From Brachypodium distachyon (Eukaryota > Streptophyta > Magnoliopsida > Poales > Poaceae): 64,000 bases of DNA. The DNA lies in the NCBI RefSeq assembly GCF_000005505.3, contig NC_016132.3, positions 744,001 to 808,000 of the forward strand. The letters run 5' to 3'. Shown one piece after another: positions 1-11,676 of this stretch. The position numbers were made by a program, and so were the translations under genes. Numbering within the stretch: position 1 is the first letter of the stretch; each line of letters begins with the position of its first letter. Below the pieces are notes generated by a model. It made no database searches, was not told where the DNA came from, and saw nothing but the letters and a program-made list of their open reading frames with translations.

Positions 1-621
1 TTAGCATGTAAGAAAAGAATGTATAGAATTTTTCACATGCAAATGCATCACATGTCATGCCAAGCAGACAAAATTAAAACATGCCAAAACTAGGAAACTC
101 CAGCTAGCAACAAAAGTAATCTTGGGTAGTTAGTTCTATATGAATGAAGCCAGATTAGAGATAAGACACGAAATTTATTTTTGTGTGCTAAAGATGTACT
201 AGTCACTTGCTGGAGGGTCTTCCACAAGTGACATAGAAAAGAATTATTTCAGAAGGTATAGATTAAGTGAAAGTTGTTATCGACTTAAGAAAATTAGTAT
301 GATTGAACAGATAAATGTATATAAATAGCTTCGGCATTCCAAACAGGCCAACTGAGTTTCTCATTTGACATGATTTTAAAATACTTTACTAATTTTACAT
401 TTGATTTGGCATCTCTCAGGAATGAAGACAGTTGCGTTGATTGATAACATGAAAAAACAATACAGCTATAAGTTTGCCCATGTAGTAAAGGGAAACTGCC
501 AATTACGCTGAAGTTGTGAACGACTAAAGAAGCATAATAAAATGTTCAAGCAACATATGAAACATAACTGAATTGAATTGGATTACTCGTAAAAATACAC
601 GTAGTAAGGATGACCAATCAC
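1..621 (-). other. Intron of FBX-1
   Basis: No coding potential is seen. The AT-rich sequence aligns by eye with the intron that follows exon 1 in the other F-box copies. For example, the block around 170-235 (aaatttatttttgtg, gatgtactagtcacttg) recurs near 15140-15190 and, inverted, near 17900-17970 and 29290-29350. Spacing in the other copies (intron 0.9-2.3 kb) puts the acceptor outside the window. Confidence 0.6.
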
Positions 622-1747
622 CTGGTGTATAGAAACTCACAAAAGGATGGTAGTCAAAGACATAACGGGTTTCATGAAGTCTCTTGGATTGCATTGACTT
701 AAGTTGAACCATGTAGACATTGGAGTCAACATATATAAAAATGTCATCGGTGTCCTCAGCATATCCCAGTATAGTTTCCATGCCTCTCGCCCGTAACAAA
801 ATCTGAGGAGGAAGCCCAAGAATATTATGCATGTCAACAGTCTTCTGCACCAACCAGTTGGCAACACCATGGCAATTGACCTTCCTCTGCCAAATTTGGA
901 TGCTAGGGTAAGAAAATATGACCAAGCCAATATTGCCATCCTCAGCCTGGATTATCTGGCGGCTGCCATCGCTGAAATCATCTGTAACGGGAGGCCCCTC
1001 GATCACAGAAAGGCTCTCCCCATCCAACCCAAACTCAAGTATACCATCTCTCATAGGTAACCAATAAAGAGAATTGCCAACAAGTGTACCAGGAGAGCCG
1101 GTATCAGATAGGCAACATTCTGCCGCTGTTGAGATGATATTGCCCCATATGCCAGTCTCCGAAGAGTAAACGCAGGCGAGGGGTCGATTATCTTCTCTGC
1201 TCATGGACACCAGGACCACCTTAAAGGGGCTCGAGTGGCAGCCTCCGTGCACATGGCCCTGGTCGCCGGCGGCACAGACCACCGCCCCGTTGAAAAAGCC
1301 GCACTTGAACGGCGACGGAACGGCCACGCGGCGCTGCTCGCCGGAGATGGGCTCGCACACAACGACCTCTTTCGTCGCGAAGCATTTGACGAGGACGCGA
1401 CCGTGGCGGCACCCGAGCACGCCGTTGTGGTGACGGCTGCGGCAGCTGCCAAGGGAGAAGCGGTCGGGGGAGATGCGATCGGGTGGGCCTAGGATGGGGT
1501 TGAAGACGAGCTCGCCAAGGGTCCGGAAGACGCCGAGGAGGGGCGGCTTCCCGTGGCGGGCGCGGAAGCACTGGAGGAACTTGGGGTCGGTGGCGAGCCC
1601 CCGCCACCGCTTGCAGACGGCGGAGGCGCGGACGAGGGAGGATGGCTGCGGCGGGAGGCGCACGAGTATCTCTCGGAGGAGGTCGTCGTCGTCCGGCAGG
1701 GAGGCAGCACCACGGCAGCGAGCCATTTCGCCGGCCTCCTCGCTCAT
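622..1747 (-). CDS. F-box protein FBX-1, exon 1 (3' exon outside window)
   Basis: Probable substrate receptor of an SCF ubiquitin ligase. The ATG at 1747 opens a frame with an N-terminal F-box (about residues 17-65: LPDDDDLLREI, PSSLVRASAVCKRWR, DPKFLQCF) followed by a roughly 300-residue beta-rich F-box-associated region, seen in every intact copy here (ACVYSSETGIWG, VIFSYPSIQIWQRKV, YVDSNVYMVQLKSMQSKRLHE). The unspliced frame runs on to 524. However, the codons for FYTPG contain a CAG|GTGATT donor ending exon 1 at 622, in the same phase as the other copies, and the last residues of the unspliced frame are not conserved. The matching terminal exon would lie left of base 1. Exon 1 has no internal stop or frameshift, so the gene looks functional. 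Its substrate is unknown. Confidence 0.85.
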
Positions 1748-2519
1748 ATGGTGGGTTGGGGAATCGCAGGCGCCGTCGTGACCTAGAATACGACTCGCTG
1801 ATACGGGGTATTTTGCTCCTATACGTGGTATTGGGCCCTGAGCCCCTGACGAGTGCTATTGGTAATGGGCCTGCAAATTCCTATTTATTTATTTTTTGAG
1901 TGGAAGCAAATTGTTCTCGTGTCATTTTTTTTCCCGCAATGAATAGTTCGAATGTGACGATTTTTTTTTAAATATATAGCTCTCACATTATGTTCTTTAC
2001 AAATGTATAAGTTCTCATTTATTCAGAAGTCTTAAAAAGAACGCATTCCATATATTTTTGTCGTCCTACAAATATTTAGCATTAGAATCAGTTTTTATGT
2101 AGTTGGCATAGTTTGCACCGAAAAGGGTTTTTACCGGATATGTTGCGAAACTATGAAAAATCATGATTGATTTAATAAAACTAACTTAGAGTCGTAGATG
2201 TTGGTAGGTTGGGGTTTCTAATAAAGTTTGCCCCAAAACTGTGGTTCTATAAGATTATTATTATTGTTAAAACCCTAGCCACAAAAAGTACGATTTTGTA
2301 AACTTTTCAAACAGAAGACATTCCATATTTTTTAAAAATAAATAGGTTGGATCATCCTAAAATATTAAGCACTCCAATCTCTGTTTACAACAACATTCAC
2401 ACACAAAAAGTACAACTGTACATGTAGACTAAGATAATCCCCACAACAACAAGAAGACTCGTCTGCAGGGACCTCATAGTCGTCATCGAGGTTTCAAGAA
2501 TCGAACCTAGCGGGTGCAT
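1748..2519. other. FBX-1 promoter and AT-rich intergenic DNA
   Basis: The first 150 bases upstream of FBX-1 contain a TTGGGCCCTGAGCCCC block. GGGCC/GGCCC (site II-like) motifs also stand upstream of the other F-box copies. The rest (about 1900-2500) is AT-rich, and I found no gene, recognisable repeat terminus or conserved block in it. Confidence 0.4.
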
Positions 2520-5280
2520 CATCAATTAAGAAGGAGAAGCCAAAAGGCCAGTTACAACACCGCGAAGCGGTTACAACGCCACACAGTGGCCAAAACACGA
2601 AAAAGAACTAAGTAGCGTCAAGCAACCCACTCGCCATGGCGGCCGCGAGCGACAGCCCGCTCCTAAACAGCCCGGCACTCTGCCACCTCGCCGCTTCCTC
2701 ACGCACAAAAAGAAGAACACGCCGAACCGAAGGAGTGGCTCCGTTGAAGACCACATCATTCATGTGACGCCAAATGGCCCAAAGCACAAGAGTGACCGCC
2801 GTCTGATAGCTCTTAATCACAGCACGAGGCCCCGTGATGCTGGCCCACCACTCTTGGATGCTGGAGTCTATGCTAGGCCTCTAGTCCTGACAATCCCACG
2901 CCACAAGGACAACCTCTCAAACCTGTCTCGCCACGATGCAACCCAGCAGGAGGTGTGACAGGGTCTTCAGCTCCTGAGAACAAAACGGACACTGAGAAGG
3001 GTGAGGGAGCCCCCTCCTCTGCAACCGATCCGCCGTCCAACAACAATCCTTCGCCGCCAACCAAGCGAAGAATTGACACTTGCCTGGTGCCCTCGTCTTC
3101 CAGACCTGGGCCGCCAAGGGGTCAGACGTCAAGCCAACAAACTGATGTCTGTAGACCGAACGTGCCGAATAGATGCCATCCGCGGACCAGTTCCACAGCA
3201 GGGCATCCTCATGACCGTCCACCAGTTGGAAGAGTTGAATCCTCGTCCACAGAGCAAGGAACTCAGCGAGAGCCACCTCACCCAGGTCGGGCCCCACATC
3301 AGAGAGCCAGGCACCCTGCAATGTTAGGAATATGCCCTAGAGGCAATCACGTATGATGTAATTTCCAATGTATTCATAAAGATTATTAAGTTGTCCTTGT
3401 TTGAACATCTGATATGTATCATTGAATATGTGATTTGATTGTGGAACTATGTATTCATGTTGTTCATACTAAATTGTCCTTAGTCATTGAGGTTGTGCTG
3501 GACACATAACCTAGACTAATGTGAAAGTTGGCTGATGACTCGGTTCCACTTGTCATGGGCATGGTGATGTCATTCCAGCTTACACGGACTCGGCTAAAGA
3601 GTTTAGCGAGTCGGACTGACCCATATTGAGATGCAACGAGTAGGTCGTCATTTGCATGTCTCAATCAATGTAATCCTTAGACCTAAGGTTATCGCATAAT
3701 TCGAGTTGTGGATCACCAACTTAGGTTCTGTCAAACGATGTTCCGTAACAGGGCAGTTATAAAGGTAGAGTTCGGGTTGACTGAGAATCAAGCTGTGTGA
3801 TGTGGATAACCAAGATGGGATTTTGCCCCTCCGACTGGAGAGATATTCTTTGGGCCCTCTCGAGTGATATGATTCGGAAAGCATGGCCATGCGCGACTCG
3901 GTTAACTGTTAACCGGGTCGATCGACTAAGAGTTAGTCGGATGAATCGTATATCACGGATCGAGAAGAGAGTTGAACTATTAAAGGGATGACGATTAATC
4001 GCCTATAGTTCGACAAGGTATATCGTGAGGCAAAAGGGACTAAGACGTATGTCACATTGGAAGGTACGTCGTCATGACTCGATGGTACTTGGGAGTCGGC
4101 ACGTTCTGCTAGGAGCCGCTACCGATTGATCGATTCAGAGTCGGACTCCAATCGTGTCCAAGTCGCCATGAGCCTGCGGGGTCACACACTTAAGAGCGGG
4201 AGCAAGTATTTGGTCGGGTTGGACCCGAACCAGAAATGGACAGACAGTGCGAGTTGGACTCGCAGAGTGGATGGGCCACAAGTGCTGGAGCCCACTTCCA
4301 CTCGGTATATAAGCAGGGGCGTGGGATGCCCAAGGGGCACGGTTCGCCACTCTCATGCGTTGAGAACCCTAGCCCCATTCGGTCCAACCGTCGCACCGGA
4401 CCTAGCAGTCCGCCGCCGGAGCTCCTCCTCGCACGTGTGGATACCGGCAGAGGTGCTGTACGTTCAGCACTTCAACGATCGCGGGATTGGATCGGCTGGA
4501 TCGGATTGAGGGACTGCACTGCATCAAGGCGCTGCATCGATAATCCGCAACTGCGCGTCTAGTGGTAATCCTTGTGGCCTTCTACCTCAGCTAGATCTTG
4601 GGAGTTTGCGTAGGAAAAGTTTTGTTTATCTCTACGCGCCCCTTCATGCAACCCCTCGCGAACCGACCTTTCGTTCACAATCCGAGGATGAACAGCCGCC
4701 ACAAGAGAAGGGTACTCATCCCGGATCCTACAGCCCTCAAGCCATCTGTCCGTCCAGAAAAGGGTCCTGGCGCCGTCGCCAACCCTCGACGAAGTTGCAG
4801 CCTCGAAGAGATCCCTCACCTCGGGAGTGGTCCGGACGGCAAACTCCTTCCAAGGTTTCGAGTCATCCACACGCTCGAGCCACAACAACCTAGCACGGAG
4901 CGCCGTGTTGAGGAGGCCAAGGTTGGGGACGCCTAGCCCCCCCCCCCCCCAACTCTTTCGGCCTGCGCACCATGTCCCACGCCACCAGACAGCTTCCACC
5001 ATTAGCCTCCTTAAGCCCTTTCCATAGGAAGCCGCGGCAGATCTTCTCCACTCCCTTGAGAACCTTCACCAGAATATCAAGCGACATCATCGAATAGACT
5101 GGCATGGCAGCAAGAGTCGACTTCACAAGCACCAAGCGCCCTCCTTTGGACAGGAGCGGGGCTTTCCACGAGGCCACCCGGTTGCCCACCTTGTCAACCA
5201 CCGAGCTCAACTGGGTGGCGGTGACTCTCCAGATGCCCAAGGGTAGCCCCAGGTAAGTACAATGGAATCCACCCACCTTG
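2520..5280 (-). mobile_element. L1-type LINE fragment (ORF2 3' half), split by a solo LTR
   Basis: Read on the minus strand, 5276-4653 encodes the end of a LINE reverse transcriptase (YLGLPLG, LSKGGRLVLVKSTLAAMPVYSM, GLGVPNLGLLNTALRARLLW). After the inserted LTR, 3316-2608 continues with a zf-RVT region (WNWSADGIYSARSVYR, WKTRAPGKCQFFAWL, CPFCSQELKTLSHLLLGC) and LVLWAIWRHMNDVVFN. The frame is broken at a run of about 14 C at 4937-4951 and elsewhere. The endonuclease, the RT catalytic motifs and the 5' end are absent, and no poly(A) tail is visible near 2500. It is a 5'-truncated dead copy. The left boundary is approximate. Confidence 0.85.
3322..4647. mobile_element. Solo LTR, Ty1/copia Angela/BARE-like
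   Basis: A 1326-bp segment starts TGTTAGGAATATGCCCTAG and ends CTACGCGCCCCTTCA, with perfect 5-bp target duplications TGCAA at 3317-3321 and 4648-4652. Removing it restores LINE homology across the junction. There is no internal gag-pol, primer site or second LTR, so it arose by LTR-LTR recombination. The start closely resembles Angela/BARE LTRs of pooid grasses. That family assignment is from memory. Confidence 0.88.
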
Positions 5281-5900
5281 CAATGAAGCCCACGTAGATC
5301 GCCGCCGCTACACGGCCGAAGCCCACGCCCACGCGCACTCCTTCGCCCCTCCCTCGTCGAATCCGCCGCCTGCGCCTCCTTCCTCCATGACCATCAACGA
5401 GCAGCAGCGGCTAGCGATGACGGCAGAGCAAGGGAGCAGGCCACCGCATCGAGCTCAGGAGCGCTAGACGGTGGCGATTTGGCGCCGCCGGCTCGGGATT
5501 CAGGGCTGCAGCTCGCCCGGCTCCTCGGTGGTCGGGGAGTGTGAAGGGAGGGCGAAGAGGAGGAGCGGTGGCGGTCGGCCGCCTAGTGCACTACGGTGGC
5601 GGTGGCGGCTCCTTCTTCAAGCGTGGCAGCAGCCAGCGGGCCACAGGGAGGCGGGCGGTGCGCAAGGCGGCGGAGGCGGCACGGTCTGGCTGCCAGAATC
5701 GAGGCCGGCGGCGACGGGTTGGGAGTTGGTCTTCCCGCGTGTGATTTGGGTGTTTGGGGTATTGAGAGCTTGTTTTCGAGGCAAAATATTCATATCAGCG
5801 GTTTTTAGGTATTCTCTCCAAATATGGGTATCTTGTTGGAGATGCTCTTACTAACCTGATACAGACAGAACCTAGTAGTAGCACCCACGTGACACAGTGA
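5281..5900. other. GC-rich intergenic stretch, unresolved
   Basis: There is no convincing gene. The GC-rich part (5300-5740) gives several overlapping frames of low complexity (Gly, Arg, Ala runs). The right part ends in GTTGGAGATGCTCTTA, resembling termini of common grass MITEs, but no matching inverted end was found on the left. It could be a gene-fragment-carrying DNA transposon. Confidence 0.25.
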
Positions 5901-5904
5901 ATGG

Positions 5905-6040
5905 ACAAGATGTGCGTACAAACTCATGGTCAGCTCAGCAGCATAAAGAAGAGATTTGTAACATATATATCATATCTCTGGCTAAATCTCCGAGAAATTC
6001 CAGTGACAAAAACTAAACCGTTGAAGCCTGTTGACACTAA
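5905..6040 (-). repeat. Remnant of F-box gene downstream intron
   Basis: The sequence gtgcgtacaaactcatggtc and its continuation align with 14384-14480, which lies between downstream exons of pseudogene FBX-2. Related sequence occurs inverted near 31500-31560. It is a leftover of another F-box duplication unit, cut at 6041 by a Helitron. Confidence 0.5.
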
Positions 6041-6641
6041 TCTTTACTACTACTTAATTTGCAGTTTGGTTGGTCGTTGGTCCATCCCCTCAAATTCACA
6101 GAAATTACATTCGTATGCCACCGCCCGAACTCCCGATTCGTTTTTCTCTTTCCTTTTCTTGCATCTCGCCCAGGCCGCATGCCACCGCTGCTCCCCGCCC
6201 CGCGCGCCGCCGCCACCGCCCACCAGCCTCTCCTCTCCCGAAATCTCTCCTCTCCACCGGAACCCACTCGATCCCTTCCTCTCCCTCACCATCCCTCCCG
6301 CGCCCGTCCCTCCATGTGCCGGTCCACGCCGCCGCCATGGGGTGCCGCACTGCCGGTCCCCGTGGACGCCGCTATGGGACGCAGTCCCGCCGCAGGGTAA
6401 GTTCCACAAATTAAGCTCATAGCAGGGTAAGTTCCACAAATTAAGCCCATAGCAAGGTAAGTTCCACAAATTAAGGAAACCACACGTAATCTATATTTGA
6501 GAAAATTAAGCGCATGTGTTTGTCAATTACGTTTTGGAAAGAAAAAAATTCGATCGGTCGATGGACATGCATAATCTATATTTGAGACGTAAATCATTGA
6601 AGTATTTGTGTCTCCGTTGCAACGCACGGGTACTTAGCTAG
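6041..6641 (+). mobile_element. Non-autonomous Helitron H1 (601 bp)
   Basis: The 5' end TCTTTACTACTACTTAATTT follows an A. The 3' end CCGTTGCAACGCACGGG-TACTTAG-CTAG is followed by T. Insertion between A and T, a TCT(A/C/T)TAYTA-type 5' end, a hairpin CCGT...ACGG (6614-6629) and terminal CTAG match the known grass Helitron consensus. The interior is GC-rich with short spurious frames and no Rep/helicase. Confidence 0.8.
6392..6476. repeat. 30-bp tandem repeat, 2.8 copies, inside H1
   Basis: The unit gcagggtaagttccacaaat plus ten further bases repeats at 6392, 6422 and 6452 with one or two changes per copy. Each unit contains GGTAAGT, a perfect plant splice-donor core. Confidence 0.9.
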
Positions 6642-6971
6642 TTTATTGTAGTGGGGGAGATGAATGCTATAGCTGATGTTTACAATAACATCAGCAGCAG
6701 CACTCCAGCTCACTGTGAATTTAGGCTTTGAGAGATAATGACCGGAAATTCTGGAATCTACAAGCACAATTTTTGGAATCCAGAGACACTTTCAATAGAG
6801 CAGATGAACTTGTTCTTGAATCAGGTTTCCCAACACCGATTTTTTCTTAGAGTTCTTATGGTTCAGGGAAAACTCTCACCTGTATCATCTGGATAACATT
6901 TACCATCAAGTAAAAAATTGTTTCAATTTTTTTTGAAATAGATGGTTCTCATAACTCAGAATTCATAAATA
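6642..6971. other. Spacer between the two Helitrons
   Basis: 330 bases of AT-rich sequence. No ORF, terminus or family match was recognised. Confidence 0.3.
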
Positions 6972-7522
6972 CTAGCAAGTGTGCCCGTGCGTTGCTACGG
7001 AAACCGGTGGCTGGAATCAGCTGCGAGGGGATGCGCAGGTGGTTGGCGAAGGCTAGGCTGGGAAGGTCGGGACGCTTAGGGCGCTGGGGGATGCGGTCAT
7101 GCGGCTGCACCAGGTTGCGAGGTCTAGTGAGGAGTTGACGCGGCGGGTAGAATGGAGCAAGCAGCTCATGGCGCCGTCAAGGTCGGCCGTCTCCCACGAG
7201 TCCGGCGCTGGCAGCGGCGGAGGTGGTGGGAGAACAGGTGAAGCGGGCGGCGACGGGACGGCTTTGCTCGGAGTGCTGTGGCGTCGGTTGGCATCGGTTG
7301 TAAGACAGAGGAGGAGAAATCGGGCTGGGGGTGGAGGGGGAGGCTCGGGCATGGGCTCACGCGGGCGCGGTGGCGTCGGTCGTAAGGTGGAGGAGGAATC
7401 GTGAATAAGACGGGAAGGAGAGAAAATAACGGGAAGTGGCATATTTGTTGTAATTTTAACAAAGTTGACCTACCGCGTCCGTGCCAATCACCACCAATTC
7501 TAATTTAATAGATAGTAATAGA
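6972..7522 (-). mobile_element. Non-autonomous Helitron H2 (551 bp), inverted
   Basis: On the minus strand the 3' end is CCGTAGCAACGCACGGGC...CTAG (plus-strand CTAG at 6972-6975, flanked by A at 6971). The 5' end is TCTATTACTATCTATTAAAT (ending at 7522, flanked by T at 7523). The terminal hairpin is the same as in H1. The GC-rich interior differs from H1, so the two share ends but not cargo. No transposase is present. Confidence 0.75.
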
Positions 7523-7702
7523 TATAGTTTTCATGGTCCTAAAAAATAAGGATGCAAAGTAAGAACATACTAGTCTCTCTTCTTTCTAACAGTCTGTACA
7601 GAACACAACGACATTCACACGGGACAACCCCGCGCTCACAACTCACAAGGATACTTATGATTCGGAGTTTTGGACAGCCTATTTGAGCGTCCAAGCCCTT
7701 GA

Positions 7703-10700
7703 TGTAACAATCCGAGACCAATCATTTTCCTGTTAAGCCCTTTTGAACTGTTCTGTAATTTAATTATCATCATTGTGTTGTCATGCTCATGTCATCATAA
7801 TTGTTTTGCAATGTCATTAGCATCATGTCACATGAAACTATTTTTCGTTTGCATAAAAGCTGTCGTTCCATGTGCTTGCCTTTTCGTGTGTTCGCGAAAA
7901 CCTAAAACTAATTTGTACAAATCCTAATTTGGGTTTGATAAATTAATTCCGGGTCTAACTAAACCTACACACTCTCTCTTCTTATTTATTTCAAACTCAA
8001 ATTAATTTAATTCCTGTGCGATTGTTTGTTGGGGCTAAAGCCAGTACACTAAACCAAACCCTAACTCCTGGCCTCTAAAGCTAATCCCTAACCCCTAACT
8101 CTTTTCTTTCTCTCCCTCTTTTCCCCAAGCCACCGCCAGCTCTTCTTCCCTCTAGTTTTCTTCCTCCCGAAGCCAACCCATCTCCCTCCTTGCTCGTTCT
8201 CCTCCCATGGCCGACGCCTCCTATCTCCCTCTCTCACGAAGCTGCTGTCTCTCCATGCCGCTCCCTCTCCTGGAGCCATCTCTTTCCCTCAAGCTGCTTT
8301 CTTCCCCTAGCTCTCTCCCTGCAGCTCTGTCTCTCCCCGCGCGCCCCAAGCTCCTGAGCGCCGCTGCCATCCACCTCGCCGTGGAGCCGCCGCGTCCGGC
8401 AGAACGACGACAAGCCGACCGCATCACGAGCTCCGCCTCTTCCTCCTCGACGTCCGTGCGCAAGTAATTGGACCGGCGACACTACATCGAGCGTGAGAAC
8501 GTCTTCTTCCTCGTCGGCCGCCGTCGCTTCCCGGTCGAATTCCCGGCGACCTCGTCTCCTTTCCGGCCAAACACCAGCAAGGTGAGCTTTCCCTTGTCCT
8601 TGCGGAGCTGGTGCTCGCGCCCTCTGCCTCTCTATCCCTCTGTAGCGCTCTGGCCGCGTAAACGTGCTCCGGCTTGCCGCCGGCGAGCTGTTCCTCGCCG
8701 CGCCGCCGCTGCTTCGCTAAGGACTTCGTGGTGTCCGTCGCGTCACCTAGTTCTACTCCGTGCGCCCGTGCTTTTCCGCCGTACCTTAGCCCCCGTCTCT
8801 GCTCCGTTGGTCGCCGGCGCCGGTGCAAATTCCCGTGACCAAAGGCGTCGCCTTCCTGTTGCTTTAGCACGCCCTGCACCCTATCCCAGTGGCTGGCTCC
8901 CTCGTCCATTTCCCAGACCCCAGGCGAGCTGAGATCAATTCCCAGCGCCTGCAAGAAAAATCCCAACCTTTTTCTCTCTTAAGTCAAACTGGTAGGTGGG
9001 ACCCGCTGGTCAGTGACCGCAGGCAGCCAGCTCGGCTAGCCTCGCCCAGTCAGTGCCACGTCCCCTCCCGGGTCCGCTGTCAGCCTAACAGGCTAGATGC
9101 GCCCGAGTCCCTTTAGTTCTCTGTGTATTTTCGTTTTGCAAATAAATTTACAGAAAAATGCTTCATCTTGTTTAATTCATATCTTTTGCACACATTGTCC
9201 AAATCATGCAAACTTTATATGTAAATTGATCAGAAAAATATAAGGGATCTATCTGTGCCATCTGTTTTGCATTTTGAACATGATAAATTCAAATCTGTTT
9301 AAATAGTAGTTTAAATCTATTTGAAACTTGTTAATTCATACAAGTTGTTTTCTAACCCCAAAATTGGTAAACCTTATATGCATTTTGATCACCAAGACCT
9401 GATTAACCTGTTCATGGCATTCTCATTCATGTTTGAACAACTTGAACTTGATGTTTAGTGTAAAACATCTAATTAATGCATATGGAGTTGGAATTCCAAT
9501 GCTTTAGGAATTCAAATTCATTTAATATGATTAGTGTATCATGTACTCACTTGCTTTTAAGATGTCATGCATCATCCTTTGATTGTGCATTTAAAAATAT
9601 CATGTGTATCTTGTATGCTTATACTTTTCTTTTATGTCGTGTATTTGCTTCTTCCTCGCTAGTCTTCGATTCCTATGACGACGACTACACTTGTGTTCTT
9701 CTTCCAAGATTCTTGCTCAATTCCGGGCAATTGAGTACTCCAGGCAAGCAGCCATTCCTTGAACATGTTGACTCTACCTATTTCCTCTCTCTCATTCTTG
9801 CATTAAGTTACGATCTCAGTATTGTCACCATGCCTCTATGTTGCATAGCTTGTTAGTCAGCTCTACTTATTGCCCCATGTCTTGTTACTGGTCCTATTAT
9901 CATGTCACACATTTGTTGTTGCCCTACCTCTTGGTCATTAGATGTCATGCTTAGTTGCGAGTCTAGTGTCCTTATATCTAGGGTTCCACAATTGCTACAT
10001 CCACATGCTACTTTATGTTTTAATTACATAGTTTGGGCGTTCCATTTGGCATTTGCATTGCATGCACACAGAGATTTGTGGAGACTTGTTGGTGACTTTG
10101 CATTCATATAGGATTGCGGCACTAGTCTGGAGTGGTCATTCTGCGGACACTGAACCACTACCAGCTGTCCTCGCAACTCTTGAGTCCGTACGACGCTTCG
10201 GCCGGGCTCTCGTTTCGGATTAGACTCAGTTGGGTGGTCCCCTGGATTAGTTGTGGGGCTTGGAAACGTCATGTCGCCCAATTCTGCCGACACACGTCTT
10301 TGTGTGTTTCTACTCGAGTGGCAATAAGGGTTGGACAAACGTGTACGGGTAAATTGGCACACCCTGCAGGGATAAATCTTTCGGAAAGCCGTGTCCGCGG
10401 TCATGGACGACTTGGTTAGTCATTACTTGATCATAGAGAACTTAACCAACTTAATCTACTGAACTTGAGTAGTAATTAGCCTTAATCATGTATATGCTTA
10501 AAACTGCTTAAGTGTGAGTGTCCTTTGGATTGCTTCCTCACAAGGTGTTGAGGGGTGATATGAGGATTGTGTTGTTCGGTGTTTAGTAAATAGGTTAATC
10601 ACGTTCACCTGGTAGATGCTTCTCATCCTCTCATTAGACATTGTTATTAGAGTGTCTCTCTAGATATTATTGCTGCTGCATAACCCCACCATATTCCCTT

Positions 10701-11216
10701 CTTTGAGACTTGTTGCATATTTAGTTTAGTTCTTCCCGTAAGTCTTGCGAGTACTTTGTACTCAGTTGCATTGTTTTCTTCAGAGGTTCCAGCGGAGCAG
10801 GTGAGACGCTAGCTTCTTCGAGGAGTACGACATTGGATTCAATGTTTAGCTAGAAGATCCAGATCAGGGTTCTGAGACTCGTGGCGGGTTTCCTTCCAGC
10901 TTCCAGCCTCTTCAGGCCATGCCGTATTCTTGCCCGTACTCAGGCATAGTTCGACTTCCGCTGATGTAATAATGTAATGTTGGGACATGTGTCCTCTCTT
11001 TGTAATAATTGTTATTCTGCTCCTTGTATGAGCTTTGTAATTACTCTCTTCTATAGAGTTTTGGTAATGATATTCATGTTGCAAAATCCTGCGATGAGCA
11101 CATTAATGCGTGTATGTATTGAGATGTTTGTCGTAGGTTAAGAACCTGATGCTTGAATTATGCAAAGGTTAGCAATTTGAGGCTAAATTGTATAATTCCG
11201 GTTCCGGAGTCTTACA
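7703..11216. mobile_element. Solo-LTR-like element (3.5 kb), probably Gypsy-type
   Basis: The segment starts TGTAACAATCCGAGACC and ends GGTTCCGGAGTCTTACA, giving short inverted termini TGTAA/TTACA. It is flanked by cttga (7698-7702) and ctcga (11217-11221), a 5-bp target duplication with one transition. The contents (AT-rich blocks, a GC-rich block at 8150-8900, no gag-pol) resemble the long LTRs of some Triticeae Gypsy families that begin TGTAACRCCC. No second LTR copy is present. Short frames inside (8207-8467, 8468-8932, 9476-9856) are treated as chance. It could also be a non-coding LARD-like element. Confidence 0.6.
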
Positions 11217-11221
11217 CTCGA

Positions 11222-11676
11222 GCTGCTTGGTTCCACACGCAGCTGCTGCTGGCCAAAGTATTTGTTTCGAAGTTGCTCCAGACTCCATAATCCAGATGTA
11301 ACTCACTTTTCAGAAAGAAAAATCCAGATGTAACTGTGGCAGCAAAGGGATTAATGAACAAAGCAATGTAATCTTGCAGCATATTTATGATCAATCAAAG
11401 TACGTATTACACACGACATGTGCACAAGGAATTGAGAGATAGTAAACAGGTTCTGCAATAAAGACCATCTCTATCAGACAGTTTCTTGCTACAGTATGTT
11501 AGGCTGTTCATTGTTGACCGTTGAATAATTCAACACGCAAGTCTTCTAATTTTCTTGGAAAATCTCACTGTCTATATTTCCTCTCCAGCACCATCAAACA
11601 GTGCTTCCACGCTGCCAGTCGTCCTGCAACTGCAATCCTGGTTCAATTTAACAGATGCAAGGAAACCACAACACAA
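11222..11676 (+). promoter_or_regulatory. TLK-A promoter and 5' leader
   Basis: Upstream DNA that aligns with the TLK-B upstream region (19800-20384). Shared blocks include CACGCAGCTGC, accatctctatcagacagt and gttgaccgttgaa-aattcaacacgca. Part of it is also seen before TLK-C near 24450. Homology stops at the right edge of the solo LTR, so that element sits about 460 bp upstream of the start codon. Confidence 0.55.

Noticed and set aside
4937..4951. Poly(C) tract as a regulatory or G-quadruplex element
   Set aside because: It lies in dead LINE coding sequence where the family reads GGGGLG, so it is simple slippage of a G-run.
8040..8100. CCCTAA-like motifs suggesting telomeric repeats
   Set aside because: Only scattered single units (ccctaactcc, cccctaac), not a tandem CCCTAAA array, and inside the LTR-like element.
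8424..8966. 180-codon minus and 154-codon plus frames in the GC-rich part of the 3.5-kb element
   Set aside because: No domain, and the composition fits GC-rich LTR sequence.
9476..9856. 126-codon frame in AT-rich DNA
   Set aside because: Starts inside the LTR-like element, no recognisable domain, hydrophobic AT-driven composition.
11521..11676. Upstream extension of the TLK-A frame to 11521
   Set aside because: Begins at a non-ATG codon. TLK-B and TLK-A align at the ATG of MAAVSTS with a signal peptide directly after it.
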